A DNA stretch of 11,130 nucleotides from Synergistaceae bacterium. GTDB taxonomy: Bacteria; Synergistota; Synergistia; Synergistales; Aminobacteriaceae. Both the position numbers and the translations under genes were made by a program. The stretch spans positions 1 through 11,130 of the forward strand of contig JAFPWQ010000117.1 in assembly GCA_017394925.1 (NCBI GenBank), given 5' to 3'. Shown one piece after another: positions 1 through 6,633 of the stretch (position 1 is the first letter of the stretch; each line of letters begins with the position of its first letter). A model generated the notes under the pieces. The model did not search any database, was not told where the DNA came from, and saw only the letters and a list, made by a program, of their open reading frames with translations.

Positions 1-2
1 AC

Positions 3-512
3 CGTGAAATGAAACTCGCTGATTTCTTCAAAGGCTGCAAAGAGACAGTAACAACTACAAGCTCAATCATGATGATAGTAGCGGCGGCTTCATGCTTCTC
101 ATGGATACTCACAAAAGAACAGGTTCCCCAGAGTTTTGCCGCATGGATGGTAAGCACGATAAGCAACAAATATCTCTTCCTGTTATGCGTGAATGTATTT
201 CTCGTAATCGTCGGAATGTTCATCGAGGGCAATGCATCAATGATAGTCTTAGGTCCGCTGCTTCATCCTGTAGCCGTTGCGTTCGGAATTGACCCCGTAC
301 ACTTCGCTATGGTCTACATCTTCAACTGCACGATAGGCGCATTCACTCCTCCAATGGGAACGTTAATATTCGTAACATGCGGAATAACGAAATGCCCGAC
401 AAAAGATTTCATTCGTGAATCGATTCCGTTTTATCTTCTCTTCCTGTTCGATATAATTCTGCTCACATACTTCCCGCCCCTTTCAACATTCCTTGTGAAC
501 TTGCTGTATTAA
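3..512 (+). CDS. TRAP transporter large permease (DctM family), 3' part
   Basis: This is the carboxyl-terminal part of the large membrane subunit of a tripartite ATP-independent periplasmic (TRAP) transporter. Such transporters bring in carboxylates such as C4-dicarboxylates or hydroxy acids using an ion gradient and a separate binding protein. The reading frame is open to the left edge (Arg-Glu precede the first visible Met at 9), so the gene begins outside the window; full-length proteins are about 430 residues and only about 169 are seen. Four or so hydrophobic segments are visible, together with the family-like stretches FIEGNASMIVLGP and FNCTIGAFTPPMGT near the last helices. The frame ends with TAA at 510-512, directly before the ribosome binding site of the next frame, so it is probably co-transcribed with the LarA-like gene. 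The substrate cannot be read from this fragment. Confidence 0.9.
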   Translation, partial: REMKLADFFKGCKETVTTTSSIMMIVAAASCFSWILTKEQVPQSFAAWMVSTISNKYLFLLCVNVFLVIVGMFIEGNASMIVLGPLLHPVAVAFGIDPVHFAMVYIFNCTIGAFTPPMGTLIFVTCGITKCPTKDFIRESIPFYLLFLFDIILLTYFPPLSTFLVNLLY

Positions 513-692
513 GAGGTGAATATCATGCATGAAGAAATACATGAGCCTGTAGTGCCGGATATGACTTTATCAGTTACGTATTCGATGCCTGAAAGTTTAT
601 GCGTACTTGTTATGCCGGATGCGAATACGTTCGTTATCATGCGGAGGTGAATATCATGAATGAAGTATATAGCCCGGTAGTGCCGGATATGA
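513..692 (+). repeat. Imperfect direct repeat of a gene start (two copies, 131 bp apart)
   Basis: The 15 bases GAGGTGAATATCATG occur exactly at 513-527 and again at 644-658, each containing a Shine-Dalgarno sequence and an ATG. The similarity continues: GTAGTGCCGGATATGA recurs at 549-564 and 677-692. Translated, the copies begin MHEEIHEPVVPDMT and MNEVYSPVVPDMS, one codon different in length. A weaker third echo, GTTATGCCGGATGCGAAT, lies at 609-626. The downstream copy is the start of the LarA-like gene; the upstream copy looks like a duplicated 5' end. Confidence 0.8.
525..650 (+). CDS. 41-residue ORF, remnant or leader copied from the LarA-like gene start
   Basis: This short frame has a good ribosome binding site (GAGGTGA, 513-519) five bases before ATG 525 and ends with TGA at 648-650. 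Its first 14 residues closely resemble the start of the next gene, but the rest (about 27 residues, including SMPESLCVLVMPDANTFVI) shows no domain I know. The stop codon lies inside the Shine-Dalgarno sequence GGAGGTGA of the LarA-like gene, so ribosomes finishing here could start the next frame (translational coupling). Two readings are possible. It may be the decayed 5' end of a tandem duplicate of the downstream gene, or a translated leader peptide. The sequence shows the repeat and the overlap directly; whether it is translated is inference. Confidence 0.4.
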   Translation: MHEEIHEPVVPDMTLSVTYSMPESLCVLVMPDANTFVIMRR

Positions 693-1966
693 GTCCGTTT
701 CTGAAAGATACATTTATTCCGAAGATGTTCCGTGTGCGTCAGGAATTCCCCAGACCAAAGATTGAACGCGATAAACTTCCCGGAATTATATTTGAGCTTC
801 TGAATCAGGAAAAATTTTCATCGCGTGTGAAGTCAGGAATGAGAATCGCAATCACGGCAGGTTCAAGAGGCATAGCGAATAATGACATCACGACAAAGGC
901 AATAGCTGACTGGGTGAAATCGCGCGGAGCAAAACCGTTTATTGTTCCTGCAATGGGCAGTCATGGAGGAGCTACGGCAGAAGGACAAGCAGCTATTCTC
1001 GCAGGTTACGGAATCACGGAGCAGAACATGAACTGTCCGATAGTGTCATCAATGGAGACGGTCAAAATAGGAATGACTGACGAAGAGCATCCCAGAGATG
1101 TATTTATCGATAAGAACGCATACGAATCTGACGGGATAATCTTAGGCTGCAGGATTAAGCCTCATACAGCATTCAGAGGACCGTACGAGAGCGGAATGAT
1201 GAAGATGATGGCTATAGGCTTGGGCAAGCAGTACGGAGCAGAGGCATGTCATGAGCAGGGCTTCGGGAACATGGCCAGGAATGTGCCTTTATTCGGAAAA
1301 TGCATACTGAAGAATGCGCCCGTTCTGTTCGGTGTTCCCACTATTGAGAATGCATACGATGAGACATGCAAGATTGTAGCAGTTGCCTCTGAGGACATTG
1401 AAAGTGAAGAGCCTGCACTCCTTAAAGAAGCGTTTTCGTACATGCCCCGAATACTTGTTGATTCGTGTGATGTGTTAATCGTTGATGCAATCGGCAAGAA
1501 TTTCAGCGGCGACGGAATGGATCCGAATATCACGGGGACTTTCTGCTCTCCATACGCAACAGGAGGTATTAACGCTCAAAGGGTAGCAGTTCTTGATGTC
1601 AGTCATGAATCACATGGGAACGGAATCGGCTTAGGCTATTCGAGTGCAACGACAACACGCGTATATGCACAGTTAGACCTTGCGGCCATGTATCCGAATG
1701 CAATCACATGCACAGTTCTGGGGGGCGTGAGAATCCCGATTGTATTACGCAATGATAAAGAGTGCATACAGTGCTGTATTAAGAGCTGCAACGAGATAGA
1801 CAAGTCTAACCCGCGTGTCGTGAGAATCCCTAACAGCCTTCACCTTGAACATATCATGCTGTCTGAATCATACTGGGACATCGCGAACTCAGGAAAGATT
1901 GACGGCCTTCAAGTTGAATCTGAACCCGAATATATGAGTTTCAATTCAGAGGGCAATTTGTGGTAG
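656..1966 (+). CDS. LarA-like nickel-pincer racemase/epimerase family protein (DUF2088)
   Basis: A 436-residue member of the lactate racemase LarA/DUF2088 family, close to the family's usual length of about 425. Family members interconvert stereoisomers of alpha-hydroxy acids in the cytoplasm using a nickel-pincer nucleotide cofactor. The AMGSHGGATAEGQ motif (His103), the KPH motif (Lys168-His170), SGMMK (Lys183) and His199 are all seen. By position, His103, His170, Lys183 and His199 plausibly match the catalytic histidines and the cofactor- and nickel-binding residues of LarA (His108, His174, Lys184, His200), though I placed this match by eye. I chose ATG 656 because GGAGGTGA sits five bases upstream; an in-frame ATG at 599 would add 19 residues that do not look like the family and has no good ribosome binding site. 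The TRAP permease upstream suggests a carboxylate substrate. No cofactor-synthesis genes (larB, larC, larE) are in view. The exact substrate (lactate, malate, phenyllactate, a sugar acid or other) is unknown. Confidence 0.85.
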   Translation: MNEVYSPVVPDMSPFLKDTFIPKMFRVRQEFPRPKIERDKLPGIIFELLNQEKFSSRVKSGMRIAITAGSRGIANNDITTKAIADWVKSRGAKPFIVPAMGSHGGATAEGQAAILAGYGITEQNMNCPIVSSMETVKIGMTDEEHPRDVFIDKNAYESDGIILGCRIKPHTAFRGPYESGMMKMMAIGLGKQYGAEACHEQGFGNMARNVPLFGKCILKNAPVLFGVPTIENAYDETCKIVAVASEDIESEEPALLKEAFSYMPRILVDSCDVLIVDAIGKNFSGDGMDPNITGTFCSPYATGGINAQRVAVLDVSHESHGNGIGLGYSSATTTRVYAQLDLAAMYPNAITCTVLGGVRIPIVLRNDKECIQCCIKSCNEIDKSNPRVVRIPNSLHLEHIMLSESYWDIANSGKIDGLQVESEPEYMSFNSEGNLW

Positions 1967-1996
1967 CGTGAATACATGCGCATATTTCATGAAGTG

Positions 1997-2005
1997 TGAT
2001 ATAAT
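1997..2005 (+). promoter_or_regulatory. Extended -10 promoter for the ferredoxin gene
   Basis: TGATATAAT at 1997-2005 is a perfect TGnTATAAT extended -10 element. The -35 position (about 1977-1982, TGCGCA) is a poor match, as is common with extended -10 promoters. It lies inside an ATGCGCAT palindrome (1976-1983) that might be a binding site. Transcription would start near 2012, giving an untranslated leader of about 75 bases before the ferredoxin ATG. Confidence 0.65.
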
Positions 2006-2087
2006 TTTCGTGTCATAAGGCAAGAGGGGCTTTATGGCAGGTTAAAACGATTAAGAACGAGATTAAACGAGGGGAGGCAAATACATT

Positions 2088-2261
2088 ATGGCAAAAGCAG
2101 TAGTAGATCAGAGTGCGTGCGTAGGTTGTGAGTCATGCGTAGGTGCGTGCCCGGTAGGTGCTATTTCCGTTAATGACGGCAAAGCAGGCGTTAATGCAGA
2201 TGCGTGCGTAGAGTGCGGAAGCTGTGTATCAACATGCCCGGTAGGCGCAATTTCACAGTAA
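2088..2261 (+). CDS. Small 2[4Fe-4S] ferredoxin
   Basis: This 57-residue protein is a clostridial-type ferredoxin, a soluble low-potential electron carrier for anaerobic metabolism (for example for ferredoxin-dependent oxidoreductases and hydrogenases). Two CxxCxxCxxxCP motifs are complete: Cys11, 14, 17, 21 and Cys40, 43, 46, 50, enough for two [4Fe-4S] clusters. The two halves are nearly the same: ACVGCESCVGACPVGAIS (residues 10-27) and ACVECGSCVSTCPVGAIS (residues 39-56) agree at 14 of 18 positions, reflecting the ancient internal duplication of this family. GGGGAGG at 2071-2077 is the ribosome binding site, ten bases from ATG. The gene stands alone between its own extended -10 promoter and a strong terminator, so it is probably expressed as a single-gene transcript. 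Its redox partners are not identifiable here. Confidence 0.95.
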   Translation: MAKAVVDQSACVGCESCVGACPVGAISVNDGKAGVNADACVECGSCVSTCPVGAISQ

Positions 2262-2297
2262 GCATTGATTCATTCAAACTAGCTTCAGAATTTAAAG

Positions 2298-2335
2298 ACT
2301 GGCAGGGAGAAATAAAAAGCCCTGTCAGTTTTTTT
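2298..2335 (+). terminator. Intrinsic terminator after the ferredoxin gene
   Basis: ACTGGCAGGG (2298-2307) pairs with CCCTGTCAGT (2320-2329), ten base pairs with one G-T wobble and a 12-base A-rich loop, followed by seven T residues (2329-2335). This is a textbook rho-independent terminator and closes the ferredoxin transcript. Confidence 0.93.
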
Positions 2336-2364
2336 ATGCCCGAAATAAGGAGGATTGATTTAAA

Positions 2365-5300
2365 TTGAAATATTTATTGCCGCCCGAAACACCCAAAGGC
2401 CAACGAGAAGCAGTTAATGCCGGTGAAAAAGTAATAACTGTTGAGGCCGGAGCAGGAACAGGAAAAACATGGGTGCTCTCACAGAGATATTTGCGCCTGT
2501 TGATTGATAACCCCGAAATTTTGCCGCAGGATATTCTCACGCTCACATACACAGAAGCAGCCGCAGAAGAAATGAAAGAACGAATCCAGAGTCTAATACT
2601 GAAGGAGCTTGCACGATTCGATGATGAAGAACGTAAACGCGAAATTGAAGACGGACTTTCGGATTTATGGATTTCGACTATACATTCATTTTCGTCAAGA
2701 CTGATTCGCGAGTCAGGTTTGCAGCTTGATATTGATCCGTCAGCGTCAGTGATAAGCGAGAAACAGAAACAGGATTTTTGGGAGGACATAAAGAATGCGG
2801 CGGAATTTGCAGCTCTCAGGAATCTTGCTGATGCATACGGCGATAAAAGACTGAAAGATATTGCATGTGAACTTGATTCGAGTGAATATTTCAGTGCGGC
2901 AGTCAGCAAATGGAAATCTTCAAGTTTAAGTGCATTTGCTGAAAGAGTTTCGGAACTTCATGCTTCTTCTGGACTCACTTGGGAGAATATGCTTGACTGG
3001 GCTGATGATAGCAGATTGATTGATAAAACGAGGCCGCTCATTGAAAAAATATTGCTTCCTGAATGGCGAAATGAATGGGATATATGGCAGGCAATGACTC
3101 TTCCCAAAGCAAAGAAGACAAACAAAGCAGGACTTGAATTAGAATCACTTCTTGAAAGATACAGAACTGATAATGCAGATGATGAGACAAAAATAAAATT
3201 CTATGACGAGCTTATAGTTGATTCAGAAGGCAAGATAACAGGCAATGCAGGAGAACCATTCAAGACTATCAAAGCGGAATTAGGAAAGACATTAGGAGAC
3301 TGGCGGAAAGATAAAACACAGATAGTAAAAGATATAACGCATGGATACATAAAGGGCTTCTCTGACGAAGAACTGAAAATGCGCAGGGTCTTAATGAAAT
3401 TCTGCGCGCTATCATGGGGAATGTGGTCGATGATGAAACAGAAAATCGGACTTCTTTCTTTCTCGGACATGATCAGCCACGCAAAAAGCATAATTGAATC
3501 AAAAGGCGTAAACAGAGAATTTAAGCACATACTCGTTGATGAGTTCCAGGATACTGACCCGTTGCAGTTCGATATGATTAAATCACTCTCGGATAAATCA
3601 CAGGACACAGGACTATTTGCCGTAGGAGATCCTAAGCAGTCAATCTACAAGTTCAGACACGCAGAGCCTTCACTGTTCGTAGACATGATAAGCAATGCAG
3701 ACAAAGAAGTGAATCTTGATACCAGTTTCAGAACCCGCGAATCACTTTTGAACCGAATCAATAATCTTTTCGCGTCAATATGGCCTAACGGTATAGGCAG
3801 CTCAGAATTAATGCAGAAGCTGACGTTTAAGCCATTGAGACCAGCAGAGAATAAACCCGAACGCGATTCTGGAACGATGCCGGAATTCAGGATAATATTA
3901 TCACGCAAAGAAGACAGTAAAGCAGACAATGCACGGGAAAAATTAGCAGATGTATTAGCGCGTGAAATTGCGAAATACGTTCATGAAGGCTTCACGATAT
4001 GGGACAAAGAAGAAAAAGTAATCCGGCCTGTTAAATTTTCGGACTTCGCAATATTATCACGTTCACGGTCATGCTTTGATATTCTCGAAGATGCATTATC
4101 ACGTTACGGCATAAAATCGGTGCAGGATAAGAGCGATGACTTTTTCGGAAGAGGTGAGATAAACGATATTGTGTGCATGTTGAGAGCCGCCGCAGATATG
4201 AATGACTCGTTTGCTTTAACGGGCTGGCTCATGTCTCCGTTCTCAGGCGTGAAAGAAGAAGACGCAGTGAAATCATTTCTTGAGCTTCTCGGCACGAACA
4301 AAGAGCAAAGACCTTCGGACATTCTTAAAGTTAAATTGCCTGATGCATATTCACGTCTGCAAAGATTATCTCTTATTGGTGAGCTTGAAGGCCCTGCAGG
4401 ACTGTTATATCTTTACGACAGGAATCGCAAATGGCTCTCATGTTATGCACCCAATGACAGGTTAAGAGTGTTACGGAATTTCAGACATGCAATATCGCTT
4501 GCCAGTGAATTCCAGAGAAGCGGAACATCGGGTTTAATTGCGTGCGGTGAATGGCTGACTCGTGCGGAGAGAAATGAATTGAGCGTTGAAGAACCCGCAT
4601 GGCATGACAAAGACGAAAACGCTGTGAGACTCGGTGCAGTTCATTCTGCAAAAGGTCTCGAATATCCCGTTACAGTTATATTTGAACACAGAACAGGTAA
4701 AAATTCAGATCATGATTCTCTCAGGCCGTCAAAGAATTTAGGTTTAGTGTTCGGTGATATGCCTGATGAAATAACGAAGGGCAAAGAGATTAAATCACAG
4801 GGAATAACATGGGAAAAATTATTGTCCGAACAGGGAGACTCGGAAGAAGAGACCAGATTATTTTATGTTGCCGCAACAAGAGCACAGGACAGTTTAATAT
4901 TCTGCGGACTGGTGAAAGCAAAAGACAATTCAGCGTACAAAGACACATGGACGGATTTAATGCTGTCGAACGTGAAAGATATTGAGCCTGAATTCACAGA
5001 TGAATTTGATGATTCAGGAGAAAAAATATCATTTGCAGATGAAGCAAACGAATCAAAACGCGTTCTTGAAGTTGTGAACGTGAAGAATTCATTGCGTCAG
5101 ATTTCGGCGACGTCATTTTCACTGTTTGAGTTCTGCCCGTTCGCATGGAGACGAAGCTACAAACAGGGTCTCAACCTCGAATGGGAATATGACTCTCAGA
5201 ATGAAGATGACAATGATGATTATGATTCAGGCGGTGCGGATCTGGGAAGCCTAGCGCACTGGGTGTTATCTCAATGGCCCAAAGGTGATGATTATGAATC

Positions 5301-5832
5301 TGAGCTTGATACTTTGCTCAATGACAGAAGGACATTCGAACGTCTGCCGGTTAAGTTACGCGGAGCATGGCGCGATGTTAAAGGCAAAAGGAACTTGCAG
5401 AACTGGCTTATGAATTTTTCACGCACGGAATTATTCAGCAGGTTACGCAATGAAAACGTGAGGCGTGAATTCATATTCAGGTTAAAGCTCAATGATTCAA
5501 CTGCGCTTGCCGGAGCAATAGATGCGTTTTACGGGAATAATTTAATCGACTACAAGATAACCAGATTTGACTCTGTGCCTCCGGGACTTTATGAATCACA
5601 GTTAGACTTTTACGCTCTGGCCATGCATGATTTATTTTCATGTGAGAGTGTGAATATGTCTGTTATTTTTCTGCGTGAAGGCATAATTTCAGAGAGAACA
5701 TGCGATAATTTTGATGAGATAAGAGAACGCGTTATACATGCGGCTGAATTATGCGCGTCAGGACCGTATAATGCGAACATAAATCACTGCGGAATGTGTC
5801 CGTTCAAGAAAGGATGTATTAAGTGTGAGTGA
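2365..5832 (+). CDS. AddA/UvrD-type helicase with Fe-S PD-(D/E)XK nuclease domain
   Basis: An 1155-residue superfamily 1A DNA helicase with a carboxyl-terminal nuclease, of the type that processes double-strand breaks before RecA recombination. Helicase motifs are seen in order: Gln13, Walker A AGAGTGKT (28-35), TLTYTEAAAEEM (59-70), TIHSF (105-109), Walker B VDEFQDTD (391-398), VGDPKQSIYKFR (420-431), TSFR (453-456), HSAKGLEYP (760-768) and RLFYVAATRA (831-840). The nuclease domain has His965, Asp1053, the Asp1062-Tyr-Lys1064 catalytic signature and Gln1079. Cys924 plus Cys1142-x2-Cys1145-x5-Cys1151 should hold a [4Fe-4S] cluster, an arrangement known from AddB rather than AddA. The start is TTG 2365, with AAGGAGG at 2347-2353; an in-frame stop at 2356-2358 rules out anything earlier. 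No addB is next to it and no clear promoter was seen, so expression may depend on readthrough of the ferredoxin terminator. A solitary or AdnAB-like nuclease is the alternative. Confidence 0.9.
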   Translation: MKYLLPPETPKGQREAVNAGEKVITVEAGAGTGKTWVLSQRYLRLLIDNPEILPQDILTLTYTEAAAEEMKERIQSLILKELARFDDEERKREIEDGLSDLWISTIHSFSSRLIRESGLQLDIDPSASVISEKQKQDFWEDIKNAAEFAALRNLADAYGDKRLKDIACELDSSEYFSAAVSKWKSSSLSAFAERVSELHASSGLTWENMLDWADDSRLIDKTRPLIEKILLPEWRNEWDIWQAMTLPKAKKTNKAGLELESLLERYRTDNADDETKIKFYDELIVDSEGKITGNAGEPFKTIKAELGKTLGDWRKDKTQIVKDITHGYIKGFSDEELKMRRVLMKFCALSWGMWSMMKQKIGLLSFSDMISHAKSIIESKGVNREFKHILVDEFQDTDPLQFDMIKSLSDKSQDTGLFAVGDPKQSIYKFRHAEPSLFVDMISNADKEVNLDTSFRTRESLLNRINNLFASIWPNGIGSSELMQKLTFKPLRPAENKPERDSGTMPEFRIILSRKEDSKADNAREKLADVLAREIAKYVHEGFTIWDKEEKVIRPVKFSDFAILSRSRSCFDILEDALSRYGIKSVQDKSDDFFGRGEINDIVCMLRAAADMNDSFALTGWLMSPFSGVKEEDAVKSFLELLGTNKEQRPSDILKVKLPDAYSRLQRLSLIGELEGPAGLLYLYDRNRKWLSCYAPNDRLRVLRNFRHAISLASEFQRSGTSGLIACGEWLTRAERNELSVEEPAWHDKDENAVRLGAVHSAKGLEYPVTVIFEHRTGKNSDHDSLRPSKNLGLVFGDMPDEITKGKEIKSQGITWEKLLSEQGDSEEETRLFYVAATRAQDSLIFCGLVKAKDNSAYKDTWTDLMLSNVKDIEPEFTDEFDDSGEKISFADEANESKRVLEVVNVKNSLRQISATSFSLFEFCPFAWRRSYKQGLNLEWEYDSQNEDDNDDYDSGGADLGSLAHWVLSQWPKGDDYESELDTLLNDRRTFERLPVKLRGAWRDVKGKRNLQNWLMNFSRTELFSRLRNENVRREFIFRLKLNDSTALAGAIDAFYGNNLIDYKITRFDSVPPGLYESQLDFYALAMHDLFSCESVNMSVIFLREGIISERTCDNFDEIRERVIHAAELCASGPYNANINHCGMCPFKKGCIKCE

Positions 5833-6583
5833 AAATTTCAAGACAGAGAAACATAAAGAACTTCACCAGGAATTGCACAAGGAATTTTATCTGACGTGTG
5901 AGAAGTATTATATCTTTGAGCTTTTAACGATTGCCGCCGGTATGATGGGATTATACACGTACATATTGCGCGGTGAAGTTTTCTGCAATGCCCAGACGGG
6001 AAACGTCGTGAAGATGTCTCTTGCATTCGGTCAGGGAAATTTTGCTGAAGGCTTTTATTACTTGATTCCATTCATGGCCTATATCGCCGGAACAGTTGTA
6101 TCTGAAATACTGCCTGAGAAAGTACGCAAGGCACATTTCATACGCTGGGATACTCTTCTTGTCGGGATTGAAATTCTTGCGCTGTTCATGATTGGCTTTA
6201 TTCCGTTATCATGGCCTCATCAGATAGTGCAGGTTGCGATAAATTTTCTGTGTTCGATGCAGTTTAACACGTTCAGACAGGCGGAAGGCATTCCAATGGC
6301 TACAACGTTCGTAACGAATCATGTTCGTCAAATCGGAATCAATATCGCAAAACGAATCAGACATAGAGACGAAGAAGAAGCAAAACGCAAAATGTCCAGA
6401 CACGGAAATATAATAATTGCATTCTTCATTGGGGGAGTAATAATGACTGCCGCGAGTCCGTATCTCAGAGAACGAACTGTATGGCTGGCTGTTATTCCGC
6501 TGAGTGTATGCTTTTTCGTGTTACTGAGATCTGATTTGATTTACGAGAAGGCCATGCTTGATTTGAAGCCTCACGGACATTGA
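5825..6583 (+). CDS. DUF1275/YoaK family membrane protein
   Basis: A 252-residue integral membrane protein of the DUF1275 (YoaK) family, whose biochemical role is not established. The hallmark NAQTGN motif is at residues 55-60 after the first membrane segment, and about six hydrophobic segments are visible. A charged loop, RIRHRDEEEAKRKM, precedes the last two. The amino-terminal 25 residues are rich in Glu, Lys and His and hydrophilic. The start is GTG 5825, ten bases after AAAGGA (5809-5814); the gene overlaps the end of the helicase gene by 8 bases, so the two are in one operon and probably translationally coupled. Nothing in the sequence links the two functions. The gene ends just before a hairpin at 6599-6626 shared with the convergent antiporter gene. 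Confidence 0.88.
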   Translation: MSENFKTEKHKELHQELHKEFYLTCEKYYIFELLTIAAGMMGLYTYILRGEVFCNAQTGNVVKMSLAFGQGNFAEGFYYLIPFMAYIAGTVVSEILPEKVRKAHFIRWDTLLVGIEILALFMIGFIPLSWPHQIVQVAINFLCSMQFNTFRQAEGIPMATTFVTNHVRQIGINIAKRIRHRDEEEAKRKMSRHGNIIIAFFIGGVIMTAASPYLRERTVWLAVIPLSVCFFVLLRSDLIYEKAMLDLKPHGH

Positions 6584-6591
6584 TTTATTGC

Positions 6592-6626
6592 AAAAAAATT
6601 CAGGGGAAAAATTTCTCTCCCCTGAA
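6592..6626 (-). terminator. Terminator between convergent genes
   Basis: TTCAGGGGA (6599-6607) pairs perfectly with TCCCCTGAA (6618-6626), nine base pairs with a 10-base loop. Read on the minus strand the hairpin is followed by seven T residues (6598-6592), making a strong terminator for the antiporter gene ending at 6634. On the plus strand the following bases are only mildly T-rich, so termination of the YoaK transcript here would be weaker. Confidence 0.9.
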
Positions 6627-6633
6627 ATCAATT

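Noticed and set aside
599..655. Longer version of the LarA-like protein starting at ATG 599
   Set aside because: The 19 extra residues do not resemble the family and have no good ribosome binding site, while ATG 656 has GGAGGTGA at ideal spacing.
2034..2045. Tiny ATG-GCA-GGT-TAA frame in the ferredoxin leader resembling the ferredoxin start
   Set aside because: Three codons with no clear ribosome binding site; similarity to ATGGCA is too short to mean anything.
2336..2368. Ten-codon ATG frame in front of the helicase, whose stop overlaps the TTG start
   Set aside because: It has no ribosome binding site of its own, since its ATG lies in the terminator T run; the overlap is most simply coincidence.
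2334..2909. 191-codon minus-strand frame opposite the start of the helicase gene
   Set aside because: It is antisense to the Walker A region, is serine-rich low-quality sequence with no domain, and is explained as a shadow of the helicase frame.
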